64,000 bases of DNA, taken from NCBI GenBank assembly GCA_028279185.1, contig JANQSS010000051.1:1-64000 (forward strand), given 5' to 3'. Shown here piece after piece: positions 53,303 to 61,545 of the stretch (positions are counted from its first letter, which is position 1; each line of letters opens with the position of its first letter). The notes under the pieces were generated by a model. The model was not told where the DNA came from. It did no database searches and worked only from the letters and a program-made list of their open reading frames with translations. The stretch is from Saprospiraceae bacterium. GTDB lineage: Bacteria; Bacteroidota; Bacteroidia; Chitinophagales; Saprospiraceae. The position numbers and the translations under genes are program-made.

Positions 53303-55402
53303 TTGACATTGACCAGAATAATTATTTTCCTTCTCATTTCGTGCACACTCAGTTTGGAGGGGCAAGTATTAAATGACGATTGCTTTACTCCTATAGAGCT
53401 CACGCCTACATTGGGTCGATTTTGTTCTGATGTCCGCGCTTATAACAACCTTAACGCAACATTCACTTCCGCTGTAGAAGACCCTATGTGTTGGCCCGAT
53501 AATGCTTCCACCGCTGATGTTTGGTTTTCATTCCGAGCCGCTGGAACGGCAACAACCGTGACGGTTAGCGGGAATACGAATTTTATGCCCGGGGGGTCGC
53601 TCACGTTACCACAATTTGCTATTTACGAAGGCGTATGTGGATCATTACAGGAACTGAATTGTGCCTCAGATGCTGCAGGAGCACAATCGATTGAGCTTGT
53701 TCAAACCGATCTCATAGTTGGGCAGCGGTATTACATACGCGTGGCTGCCCGGGAGGCTGATCAAGGCACATTTCAGCTTTGCCTTACTTCATTCAGCCTT
53801 GTCCCTCCGCCAGAGTCTGATTGTGTTGATGCAGTTTTACTATGTGATAAATCCTCATTTAATGTTGAACGTTTAGTCGGGACAGGGAATGAAACAAACG
53901 AAATACTTTTAGACGGTTTGTGCCTTGATGCGGAGTTGGCTTCATCATGGTATAAATGGGTCTGCGATGCACCAGGGACATTAACCTTCACATTGACCCC
54001 TAATAATCCAGCGGATGACATTGATTTTATCTTATTCGAGCTGCCAGGAGGCCTCGATGACTGTCAAAACAGACGTAGTATTCGATGTATGGCCTCAGGT
54101 GAAAACGTGAATCAACCGCCAGGGAATTGGATTCGCTGTACCGGAGAAACCGGTTTACGCATTGGTGACCCAGATGTGATAGAGTTAGCAGGCTGTGTTG
54201 AGCCATCTAATAACAACTTTCTTCAAGAGGTTGCTATGGTAGCTGGTCGTGCTTATGTATTGATGATCAATAATTTTTCACAATCCGGGCAAGGATTTAC
54301 AATGGAGTTTGGAGGATCCGGCACATTTCTTGGGCCGACGGCGCGAATTAATATCATCGACGGTCAGGATTTAGATTCCATTGAATGCGATAAAACCTTC
54401 ACACTGAATGAATCAGTCACTTTTCCAACGGGAAGCATTGAAAACATAGAGTGGCGATTTGGTGCCAATGCTACACCACTAGCTGCCACCGGACCGGGTC
54501 CGCATACAGTGAGCTATGACGCTATCGGCTTTAAAACAATTACACTGAGTTTGACGACAGACAGAGGTTGCATTTATAATGAAATTCTTGAGCTCGATGT
54601 TTTGCCTTGCTGCGCTGATTTAACGGGCTTTAATATCGCCGTAGATTCCACAGTTGACCTTATTTGTGCAGGAGTTCCAACAGGACGTATTGCTGTATCA
54701 GGGCAAGGGTTAAATCCTTTTTTTGAATACTCTACCGATGGGATCAACTGGCAGTTTAACGATCTTTTTGTAGGTCTTCCAGCGGGTGAACAGATGATTC
54801 TTATTCGTGATAGAAAAGGTTGCCTGGATTCTGTATCCGCCTTTATTAATGAACCTCCTCCATTACAGGTGGATGCAGGGCCGGATATCACGATTGGTTT
54901 GGGATGCGAAACTGAAATTGAGGCTATCGTTTCTCCCCCCGGAGCCGAAGTCCTTTATTTTTGGACCTCAACCGATACAAGTGCAAATGGAATGCGCGTT
55001 CCCGCGTTTAGAACCTTTCCTCCCGGTACGACTACCTATCAGATTGAGGTGACGGACAGTGCAGGTTGTACAGCAGTTGATGAAAAGATTGTTTTCTCAG
55101 ATGGACTCAGGCCTATATTTATCCCCGATGCATTCAGTCCGAATAATGATGGCATAAATGATTTTTTCACTGTATTTTCAGGCAAGGCTAGCCGGCAAAT
55201 AGCGCGAATGCAAATATTTGATCGTTGGGGCGCCAAAGTATTTGAACGAACGAATATTCCAACAAATGAAGTCACCATGGGCTGGGATGGTACGTCTTCT
55301 GGAGTGGTCTTAAATCCAGGGGTTTATGCATATGTTATTCATGTGCTCTTTGTTGATGGTGCGATACTTGAATATAAAGGCGACATTAGTATAATAAAAT
55401 AA
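53303..55402 (+). CDS. Secreted multidomain protein with T9SS type B (gliding) sorting domain
   Basis: The 699-aa (or longer) surface protein has a signal peptide (RIIIFLLISCTLSLEGQ). Two jelly-roll-like domains follow (residues about 20-170 and 175-345). After these come a PKD-like fold (about 370-435), an SprB-type repeat (ADLTGFNIAVDSTVDLICAGVPTG) and another PKD-like segment. The C-terminal gliding-motility domain FIPDAFSPNNDGINDFF ... KVFER ... WDGTSSG is the type B signal for T9SS export. No ATG precedes the signal; TTG at 53303 or 53309 gives a normal signal peptide, while TTG at 53210 would add 31 residues with another hydrophobic stretch. The start is uncertain. Confidence 0.85.
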   Translation: MTLTRIIIFLLISCTLSLEGQVLNDDCFTPIELTPTLGRFCSDVRAYNNLNATFTSAVEDPMCWPDNASTADVWFSFRAAGTATTVTVSGNTNFMPGGSLTLPQFAIYEGVCGSLQELNCASDAAGAQSIELVQTDLIVGQRYYIRVAAREADQGTFQLCLTSFSLVPPPESDCVDAVLLCDKSSFNVERLVGTGNETNEILLDGLCLDAELASSWYKWVCDAPGTLTFTLTPNNPADDIDFILFELPGGLDDCQNRRSIRCMASGENVNQPPGNWIRCTGETGLRIGDPDVIELAGCVEPSNNNFLQEVAMVAGRAYVLMINNFSQSGQGFTMEFGGSGTFLGPTARINIIDGQDLDSIECDKTFTLNESVTFPTGSIENIEWRFGANATPLAATGPGPHTVSYDAIGFKTITLSLTTDRGCIYNEILELDVLPCCADLTGFNIAVDSTVDLICAGVPTGRIAVSGQGLNPFFEYSTDGINWQFNDLFVGLPAGEQMILIRDRKGCLDSVSAFINEPPPLQVDAGPDITIGLGCETEIEAIVSPPGAEVLYFWTSTDTSANGMRVPAFRTFPPGTTTYQIEVTDSAGCTAVDEKIVFSDGLRPIFIPDAFSPNNDGINDFFTVFSGKASRQIARMQIFDRWGAKVFERTNIPTNEVTMGWDGTSSGVVLNPGVYAYVIHVLFVDGAILEYKGDISIIK

Positions 55403-55426
55403 GGCCAGGTTACGGAATCGCGATTA

Positions 55427-55993
55427 ATAAATATCCTCCATTCATCTGTTATTCTAATAATTACAACAGCTATTTCTTTAGGTCTTATTGGATGTGTCAA
55501 TGATATAAAAGACATAGAAGCGATCGATCGAAAAGTTGACAATATCGATCGATATAATAAGATTAGACTTTCGTACAGCGATTCTGCTCGTATTCGAGTG
55601 CTTATTTCGGCCGATATAATGGAAAGCAAATATGATCAAAATCGTCATGTTGAGGATCAATTTCCAAAAGGCCTCACAGTAGAATTTTACGATGATTTTG
55701 GCATACCAAACAGCTGGCTCGCAGCTAAAAAAGCCAACCGCTTTCCATCAAAAAATCTGGTCGTTGCACGTGATAGTGTCGTGCTTTACAATGTTGAAGG
55801 CGATACCTTAAGAACGGATGAACTATTCTGGAATAGCAAAGAAGGGACGATTTATACAGAAAAAGCGTTTCGATATTCTCGCTTAAATGGGGAACGAATA
55901 TTCGGCAGAAAATTCCGATCAGATCAACGATTCAAAGAATATACGTTTGAACAAATGTCTGGTGCGATAAAACAAAAAATTCCAAAAAATTGA
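55427..55993 (+). CDS. lptC: LPS export protein LptC-like lipoprotein with no canonical start codon
   Basis: The frame encodes a lipoprotein signal (VILIITTAISLGLIGC, Cys encoded at 55493) and then an LptC domain: SARIRVLISADIMESKYDQN, FPKGLTVEFYDDFGIPNSWLAAKKANRF, LVVARDSVVLYNVEGDTLRTDELFWNSKEGTIYTEKAF. LptC ties LPS transport to the Lpt bridge. Between the preceding stop (55400-55402, same frame) and the signal there is no ATG, GTG or TTG; only ATA (55427), ATC and ATT codons are available. The first standard start is GTG 55598, which would delete the signal. I give the ATA as a provisional start; a sequence error is possible. Confidence 0.75.
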   Translation: MNILHSSVILIITTAISLGLIGCVNDIKDIEAIDRKVDNIDRYNKIRLSYSDSARIRVLISADIMESKYDQNRHVEDQFPKGLTVEFYDDFGIPNSWLAAKKANRFPSKNLVVARDSVVLYNVEGDTLRTDELFWNSKEGTIYTEKAFRYSRLNGERIFGRKFRSDQRFKEYTFEQMSGAIKQKIPKN

Positions 55994-56226
55994 ACCTTTC
56001 TAATTTACAGATCTCTACGTCCGAATAATTACTCGTGAAAACGTCGTAGTGTTTCCCTATTTTACAAATTTCAGCGTATACATTTTGTTGCAAACTTCTA
56101 AAGTCGATATCTCTGAATTCACCTCCGTTTATGATATTAGATAGATGCATGAGTCGTAAACCAAAAGGCTTCGGCTACAACCGATTTTAACGCTATATTG
56201 AAATAACCATGATTCCGTTGATGGTT

Positions 56227-57480
56227 TTATTCACCCAATCCAGAGTGAATTAATCGAATAGTTTCAATCTTTTTATCGCTCACTTGAACTACTACGAAAC
56301 GATAATCCCCCAAATCAATTTCGGCACCTTCTTCCGGAATAGTTTCTGTCGTCATAACCAAATATCCGGATAGCGTTGTGTATTCACCTTCCGGAATATC
56401 AATTTCATCGTATTTATCGTTTATATAATCAATTTCAATACGACCACTGAACAGGTATTCATTTTCATTCAATTTTAAATCTACATACCCTTCTTGATCA
56501 TGCTCATCTTCTATTTCACCAAATATTTCTTCCAAAATATCCTCTAGCGTAATTATCCCTGAGACTCCTCCAAATTCGTCAACAACACAGGCAATATTTA
56601 CACCCCCACGCATAAATCTAATTAATAAATCTTGCACATTCATTGCCTCCGGAACAAATGGTAATTCGTACAAACTATCTTTAATTGATCCCGGAGGGGT
56701 CAAGAATTGTAAATGGTGCACATAACCAATTATATCATCCACTTCACCCTCGGTGACTAGTATCCGGGATAAATTGGTCTTTTTAAATAACTCTATAAAC
56801 TCTTCATTGGATGCATCGAAATTAATGTGCACAATTTCAGTTCGGGGAATCATGCATTCCCGTACTTTAACGGATTGAAGATGAAGAGCATTCTTGAACA
56901 TATCAGTCTCCATCGAATCATCCCCTCCTTTTGATCGAACATCGACAAAATCTTCTAGATCCAATCGCGTAAATACTTTAAGCTCTTCGGAATCCTTTAC
57001 ATTCAGCACATATTTCAAAAATAGGTTTGATGTATGCGTCATTATACTCGCCGGTAGGCCCAGTAAAAAGCGAAAAAGTTGCAGCGGGTATGCAAAAAAG
57101 AAAAGTAAACGGTTAGAAAAGATTCCAAAAATCGTTTTTGGAGTAAACTCTCCGAATATCAGCACGATGATTGTCGTAATGATTGTTTTTGTGAGAATCA
57201 GTAAAACCTGCTGTCCCGCAAACGTCGGCTCTAGAAAAGGATCCAGGATACGATCCATAAGAATGGCATAAATTACGAGTGCGATGTTGTTTCCAACCAG
57301 CATGCTTCCGATAAAATGATCAGGACGATCGAAGAAACTGGAAAGAATTTTTCCACGACGTCCCCCCGTCTTACGCTTCAATTCAACTTCGATTTTACTT
57401 GCAGAGATGAAAGCGATTTCAGATCCAGAAAAAAATGCCGAGAGTGCCAGAACAAGAATGACCAATAAAAGTAACTCCAT
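56227..57480 (-). CDS. CNNM/CorC-HlyC family membrane protein
   Basis: The 417-aa protein has an N-terminal CNNM (DUF21) transmembrane domain (ALSAFFSGSEIAFISASKIEVELK, three to four helices). It is followed by a CBS pair (residues about 205-325: VRECMIPRTEIVHINFDAS, GIITLEDILEEIFGEIEDEHD) and a CorC_HlyC C-terminal domain (YLFSGRIEIDYINDKYDEIDIPEGEYTTLSGYL). The family includes Mg2+/Co2+ efflux proteins and the GldE-like gliding proteins of the phylum; I cannot assign it to either. A perfect TATCTTTG lies 4 nt upstream of the ATG. Confidence 0.88.
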   Translation of the reverse strand: MELLLLVILVLALSAFFSGSEIAFISASKIEVELKRKTGGRRGKILSSFFDRPDHFIGSMLVGNNIALVIYAILMDRILDPFLEPTFAGQQVLLILTKTIITTIIVLIFGEFTPKTIFGIFSNRLLFFFAYPLQLFRFLLGLPASIMTHTSNLFLKYVLNVKDSEELKVFTRLDLEDFVDVRSKGGDDSMETDMFKNALHLQSVKVRECMIPRTEIVHINFDASNEEFIELFKKTNLSRILVTEGEVDDIIGYVHHLQFLTPPGSIKDSLYELPFVPEAMNVQDLLIRFMRGGVNIACVVDEFGGVSGIITLEDILEEIFGEIEDEHDQEGYVDLKLNENEYLFSGRIEIDYINDKYDEIDIPEGEYTTLSGYLVMTTETIPEEGAEIDLGDYRFVVVQVSDKKIETIRLIHSGLGE

Positions 57481-57484
57481 GTAT

Positions 57485-57492
57485 CAAAGATA
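57485..57492 (-). promoter_or_regulatory. Promoter -7 element (TATCTTTG) for the CNNM/CorC gene
   Basis: A perfect TAnnTTTG on the minus strand ends 4 nt before the ATG at 57480, giving a predicted leaderless transcript. Confidence 0.6.
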
Positions 57493-57965
57493 AATACAGG
57501 AGTACAAACGTTGTCAGGTGAGACAAAGAAAGCGGATGAATCTTTATTCATCCGCTTTCGACTTAATTCCTTACCTATGCTAAGTACTGATAAAGTGTAC
57601 GTTATGGTTAAAAGGTAAACAAGGCATGTCATTTTTTATTCCGAAGTATAACATACTCGCAGAAAAAACAATCAGCATTGGATTGCACCTGATTTTAAAG
57701 ACACGAGAGTGAAAATCGTTCAAAGCATCCACCTCAATAACCTGGTTTCTGGGCACACATCAATTTTTAAAATCAATAGACATTGATAATTAATAATATA
57801 TACATTTGAATTAGTTAAATGTGTGATATTGATATGTTATTTTCGCCCACTACTAAGCCAGGCCGGCCTCATATCTTACCGGAATTAAGCTATGAGGGCT
57901 TACAATCAAAATTGGACCAGGTTTGAAGGCCCGGAAATGAATTTTATTATTGTTTGACCAAAGGG
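57493..57965. other. Intergenic region upstream of rpmI
   Basis: These 473 nt hold no credible gene and, notably, no infC, which usually heads the infC-rpmI-rplT operon. They are A/T-rich (57770-57850), then more mixed, with a palindrome AGGCCGGCCT near 57861-57870. Confidence 0.5.
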
Positions 57966-57995
57966 TTGTCAAAATCTCTAAAAGTGGTACATTTG
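57966..57995 (+). promoter_or_regulatory. Promoter of rpmI-rplT (TTG-N19-TACATTTG)
   Basis: TTG at 57966-57968 and TACATTTG at 57988-57995 with a 19-nt spacer form a full Bacteroidota-type promoter. The ATG of rpmI is 29 nt after the element. Confidence 0.7.
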
Positions 57996-58024
57996 CGGCC
58001 ACGTTTTAAGTAAATTATAGGATT

Positions 58025-58219
58025 ATGCCTAAGATGAAGACACATTCTGGTGCGAAAAAGCGCTTCAAACTTACCGGTTCTGGTAAACTAAAGCGATTTC
58101 ATTCAAACGCCTCTCACTTGATGCGTAAGAAATCAAAGCGCGCCAAGCTCGTCTTGCGCGGATCAACACTCGTCAGTACCGCCGATGAGAAAAAAATGAA
58201 ACGCCTTTTGTGTAAATAA
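58025..58219 (+). CDS. rpmI: 50S ribosomal protein L35
   Basis: This is a 64-aa basic ribosomal protein of typical length and start ([20 protein letters not shown]), with the conserved basic [11 protein letters not shown] segment. It is the first gene of the rpmI-rplT pair and is driven by the promoter described. The initiation factor gene infC is absent from its usual place upstream. Confidence 0.96.
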   Translation: MPKMKTHSGAKKRFKLTGSGKLKRFHSNASHLMRKKSKRAKLVLRGSTLVSTADEKKMKRLLCK

Positions 58220-58293
58220 ATTCATTGTTTTAACCGCAGACACAGGTTAAGTGCCTTGAAAAGGCCCCTGTTATGCATCAAAACTAATCAGTT

Positions 58294-58638
58294 ATGCCTC
58301 GATCAGTAAACGCTGTCGCTTCCAGACGAAGAAGAAAAAAGATTCTAAAAGCAGCCAAAGGCTATTTCGGCGCTCGGTCGAATGTCTACACGGTTGCTAA
58401 AAATGCCGTAGAAAAGGCATATTCATATGCATATCGCGATCGTCGAAATAAAAAACGAGCTTTCCGAAGGTTATGGATTACTCGTATAAATGCAGCTGCC
58501 CGCCAAGAAGGGCTTACCTATTCTCGCCTTATGAATGGATTGAAGAATAAGAATATAGACCTAAATCGCAAAGTACTTGCGGATTTAGCCATGAATCATC
58601 CTGATGCCTTCAAGGCAGTGGTTGATCAGGTCAAATAA
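58294..58638 (+). CDS. rplT: 50S ribosomal protein L20
   Basis: This is a 114-aa L20 with the family opening [30 protein letters not shown] (the long basic RNA-binding helix) and the C-terminal domain [28 protein letters not shown]. It lies 74 nt after rpmI and is co-transcribed. L20 often represses its own operon by binding leader or intergenic RNA; no L20 mimic could be confirmed in the 74-nt gap. Confidence 0.96.
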   Translation: MPRSVNAVASRRRRKKILKAAKGYFGARSNVYTVAKNAVEKAYSYAYRDRRNKKRAFRRLWITRINAAARQEGLTYSRLMNGLKNKNIDLNRKVLADLAMNHPDAFKAVVDQVK

Positions 58639-58683
58639 CTTTATCCTTTACCTGTTTATTTAGAAATCGGTTTTATCTTTTGA

Positions 58684-59583
58684 TCATATCGAAAGAGAGG
58701 TGTCATATCCTGACCAACCGTATGCGCCTCCGCTATGATAAAGTAAATGACCATTGCCTGTTGTGTTTGAATCAGCCTCAGTAATAACAGATTCGACCAT
58801 CTTACCATTGTAATTTGGATCGAGCAAGATGCCCGTTTGATCCTTGAACTGGCGCACAAATTGAATTAATTTTTCATCTACTTTGCCAAATCGACATCTG
58901 TGTGGAGTATGGATGAAAACTTGTATCGCAGGATTAACTCGGCTCAGAAAGTCCTGGAGATATTGTACTTCTTGAGGCCGATGTATAGCGGGATATACGT
59001 GCATGTTAAAAGGTTGGTCAGCTGCTCGAAGTATGCCCGCAGCCGTGGTACCTGTTCCAGCAGCAAGATGTATGTTCGTAAACTTAATGTTATCTGATTC
59101 CAGTTCTGCCATTATTTCCGCACATCCAAATTGACCGAGCTGACCTTTACCACCCATCGGAATGAAGTATGAGCTTACATTTAAGTCTAATTTCTCCAAT
59201 ACACGATGCGTATCGACTTGAAGCTTATCGTAATGTAAATTTGATATAAAACGAACTTCCATGCCCGCATCCATTGCTTTGTACAAGAGTTCGTTGATTG
59301 TTTTGTGATACGTACCTCGGATTAGGCCAATTGATCGTATACCGCTAATTTTTGCTGCCCATGCACATGCCAGTATATGATTTGAATATGGTCCACCACA
59401 CGAAATCAAGACGGTATCATCGCGCATTGATTTAATCTGATCAAGATATCCTTTTAGTTTTCGCCATTTGTTTCCCGATATAAAGGGATGAATTAAGTCA
59501 TCGCGTTTGATTAAGAAAGTAAAATCTTTTCCATCCGATCTAGAAAATTTCACGAATTCTGTAGGAGAAGGTATATGAATCAA
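58684..59583 (-). CDS. ACC deaminase/D-cysteine desulfhydrase family PLP enzyme
   Basis: The 299-aa fold-type II PLP enzyme has the lysine motif SGNKWRKLKGYL (PLP-binding Lys), SCGGPYSNHILACAWAA and HLAAGTGTTAAGIL (phosphate-binding loop). This family contains 1-aminocyclopropane-1-carboxylate deaminase and D-cysteine desulfhydrase, which cannot be told apart here. It starts with TTG at 59583; the conserved IPSP segment so close to it supports that start. The next candidate, GTG at 59553, would cut into the conserved N-terminus. Confidence 0.88.
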   Translation of the reverse strand: MIHIPSPTEFVKFSRSDGKDFTFLIKRDDLIHPFISGNKWRKLKGYLDQIKSMRDDTVLISCGGPYSNHILACAWAAKISGIRSIGLIRGTYHKTINELLYKAMDAGMEVRFISNLHYDKLQVDTHRVLEKLDLNVSSYFIPMGGKGQLGQFGCAEIMAELESDNIKFTNIHLAAGTGTTAAGILRAADQPFNMHVYPAIHRPQEVQYLQDFLSRVNPAIQVFIHTPHRCRFGKVDEKLIQFVRQFKDQTGILLDPNYNGKMVESVITEADSNTTGNGHLLYHSGGAYGWSGYDTSLSI

Positions 59584-59586
59584 ACT

Positions 59587-59594
59587 TACTTTTG
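59587..59594 (+). promoter_or_regulatory. Promoter -7 element (TACTTTTG) for the hemolysin III gene
   Basis: A perfect TAnnTTTG lies 46 nt upstream of the ATG at 59641. The minus strand carries TAAGTTTG at 59588-59581, so the two opposing elements overlap. Confidence 0.5.
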
Positions 59595-59640
59595 CGTTAA
59601 TCAGGTTTACAAATTTATCGTTTCAATCGTTTACATTAAA

Positions 59641-60279
59641 ATGAGATTACGACATCCTCGATACTATCATGATGAAGTTTGGAATACGCTGTCACATTTG
59701 GTTGGTTTTATTTTGATTTTGGTAGGGGGCATCTATCTTAGTTGTACAGCATACCAACTCCCGGCAGCCGATTTTTTTGCAGTCTTGGTTTATGTATGTG
59801 GTGCAATTTTTGTTTACGCTAGCTCCACAGCGTATCATGCTGTTCGACCAGGAAACCTAAAAGAGCGGTTGAACCAAATCGACCATATCAGTATTTATTT
59901 TATGATTGCAGGCAGCCACATGCCCATTATAATTCGTTATTTCAATAATTCCGAGGGCTATTTATTTCTTGCAGTTTTATGGTCGTTAGTCGCACTTGGA
60001 ATAATATTCAAGATTTTTTTTATGAATTCTTCCGAGACGTTAAGTTTGGTTTTGTACGTCTTAATGGGTTGTTTGTCGCTGTATCTGTTTCCGGATTTAA
60101 TGTCGATGATGCCTCCAACACATCTTTGGTTGCTAATCATAGGTGGACTGTTTTATTTGATTGGCATTATATTTTATTGCTGGGAATCCTTACCCTACAA
60201 TCACCCGATTTGGCATTTATTTGTATTAGCTGGAAGCGCGGCGCATTTTTTCGCTATTTATGCATTGGTAGCAGGTTAA
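59641..60279 (+). CDS. Hemolysin III/PAQR family membrane protein
   Basis: The 212-aa heptahelical protein of the hemolysin III (YqfA/TrhA, PAQR-related) family carries HDEVWNTLSHLVGFILILVGG at the N-terminus. It also has ASSTAYHAVRP (His), LNQIDHISIYFMIAGSH (Asp-His), and WHLFVLAGSAAHFFAIY (His pair) forming the predicted zinc site. The start is the ATG at 59641: the promoter element at 59587 lies within the longer frame from 59575, which would add a poorly conserved extension. A role in membrane fluidity or zinc-dependent hydrolysis has been suggested for the family. Confidence 0.9.
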   Translation: MRLRHPRYYHDEVWNTLSHLVGFILILVGGIYLSCTAYQLPAADFFAVLVYVCGAIFVYASSTAYHAVRPGNLKERLNQIDHISIYFMIAGSHMPIIIRYFNNSEGYLFLAVLWSLVALGIIFKIFFMNSSETLSLVLYVLMGCLSLYLFPDLMSMMPPTHLWLLIIGGLFYLIGIIFYCWESLPYNHPIWHLFVLAGSAAHFFAIYALVAG

Positions 60280-60324
60280 ATTGTTGATGCCAATGTTAAC
60301 CTCAAGATCAAGTCAATGTCTGTG

Positions 60325-61437
60325 CTACACCTTAAGTATCATGAGTCTTCGTGTAACAATTCTTTTACCCTTTTCATCCGAAAGCGAATAAAAATAGGTG
60401 CCTCGTTTGAGGAATGATAAATCAGATAGAATTACTGAACTGTCTTTTAATTCTTCTGAAGTTGACCATAGTTTTTTACCCAAGAGATTAAATACACTTA
60501 ATTCATATCGCGCCAGTGGCAAATTGAAAAACTCAAATCTGACGTTTCCAAAAGAAGGATTGGGGTAAACGTAGACACCACGCAGGCGTTTTCGAGAACT
60601 AATTGTTTTGGCATATTTTGGATCGGCACTGAATATGACTTTTTCTACGTTGTCGTTTTCATCAGAATAAACCTCAGCGATTGGACCTGAAATTCCATCG
60701 GCCAGAAAAAGGTATGAATATGAAATGCTATTCCAAACTACCGCCTTTAATTTGGATTTAAGTGTTTCCGAAATATCTACCCAACGGCCTTGTTCATTCC
60801 TTGTCCATACAGAAAGCAACTGCTCTTCTATGCGCCGGACCCTGATGACGTCGAAAATTTCATTCTGCATCAGTAATGTTCCCCACGCATCCGCTGCATC
60901 ATCGCGATTTATTTCCAATACTATGCGAACAGAATCGTCAATATTGTATTCGTCTTCATAAAATTGTGCCGGTATTTCCTTCCATGGTATATAGCCAATT
61001 AATCTTGAATATTCAGAAGATGCGTCATTGTACAAAAGTGGATTGTTGTATTCCAACAAGACAGGTGCACAACGCAATTCTAACTTACTACCTATTCGCA
61101 AAGGGTCTGCATTTTGAATTGAGGATAAATAGACCTTACCATCCCTCTCAATGTAATGAAAAGCTGCATCCGCTTTTTCGATCATTAACTCATTTTCGGA
61201 TATACCTTTTTGATACACGAACGTTCGTACAAATGGTGATTGCAAACTCGTGAAATCCCACACGCGATCAGCTCCCGGTTGTCCTAAATCAATATTCGCA
61301 GGCAAGTTGTCAACCAGACTGAAGATCGAGTCTCCTGAGCTGGGGATAATATTGACCGCGCTTGGACTTTGGGCATACACGACAGTGCAAACGATGAGAC
61401 AAAAGGCGATTATTATATATCCGCGGATTCCGAGCAT
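60325..61437 (-). CDS. Secreted protein with T9SS type A sorting domain
   Basis: The 370-aa protein has a signal peptide (residues 1-22, ending VYAQ). A beta-rich central region follows (about 25-290) that I do not recognise, with DNLPANIDLGQPGADRVWDFTSLQSPF near the start. The C-terminal domain (about 292-370) has VYPNPSFGNVRFEF and LKRGTYFYSLSDEKG...TRRLMILKV, the type A T9SS sorting signal. It is exported to the surface or medium. An imperfect promoter element (TAATTTTA) lies 10 nt before the ATG. Confidence 0.85.
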   Translation of the reverse strand: MLGIRGYIIIAFCLIVCTVVYAQSPSAVNIIPSSGDSIFSLVDNLPANIDLGQPGADRVWDFTSLQSPFVRTFVYQKGISENELMIEKADAAFHYIERDGKVYLSSIQNADPLRIGSKLELRCAPVLLEYNNPLLYNDASSEYSRLIGYIPWKEIPAQFYEDEYNIDDSVRIVLEINRDDAADAWGTLLMQNEIFDVIRVRRIEEQLLSVWTRNEQGRWVDISETLKSKLKAVVWNSISYSYLFLADGISGPIAEVYSDENDNVEKVIFSADPKYAKTISSRKRLRGVYVYPNPSFGNVRFEFFNLPLARYELSVFNLLGKKLWSTSEELKDSSVILSDLSFLKRGTYFYSLSDEKGKRIVTRRLMILKV

Positions 61438-61545
61438 TGCGAAGCGGTAAAATTACGGTTTTGAAATCTTTCTAATTCATATGCTCATCCACGAAATACA
61501 TCGGTCAATCCAAGAATTTGACCCGACAATAATCAATGGATAGCG

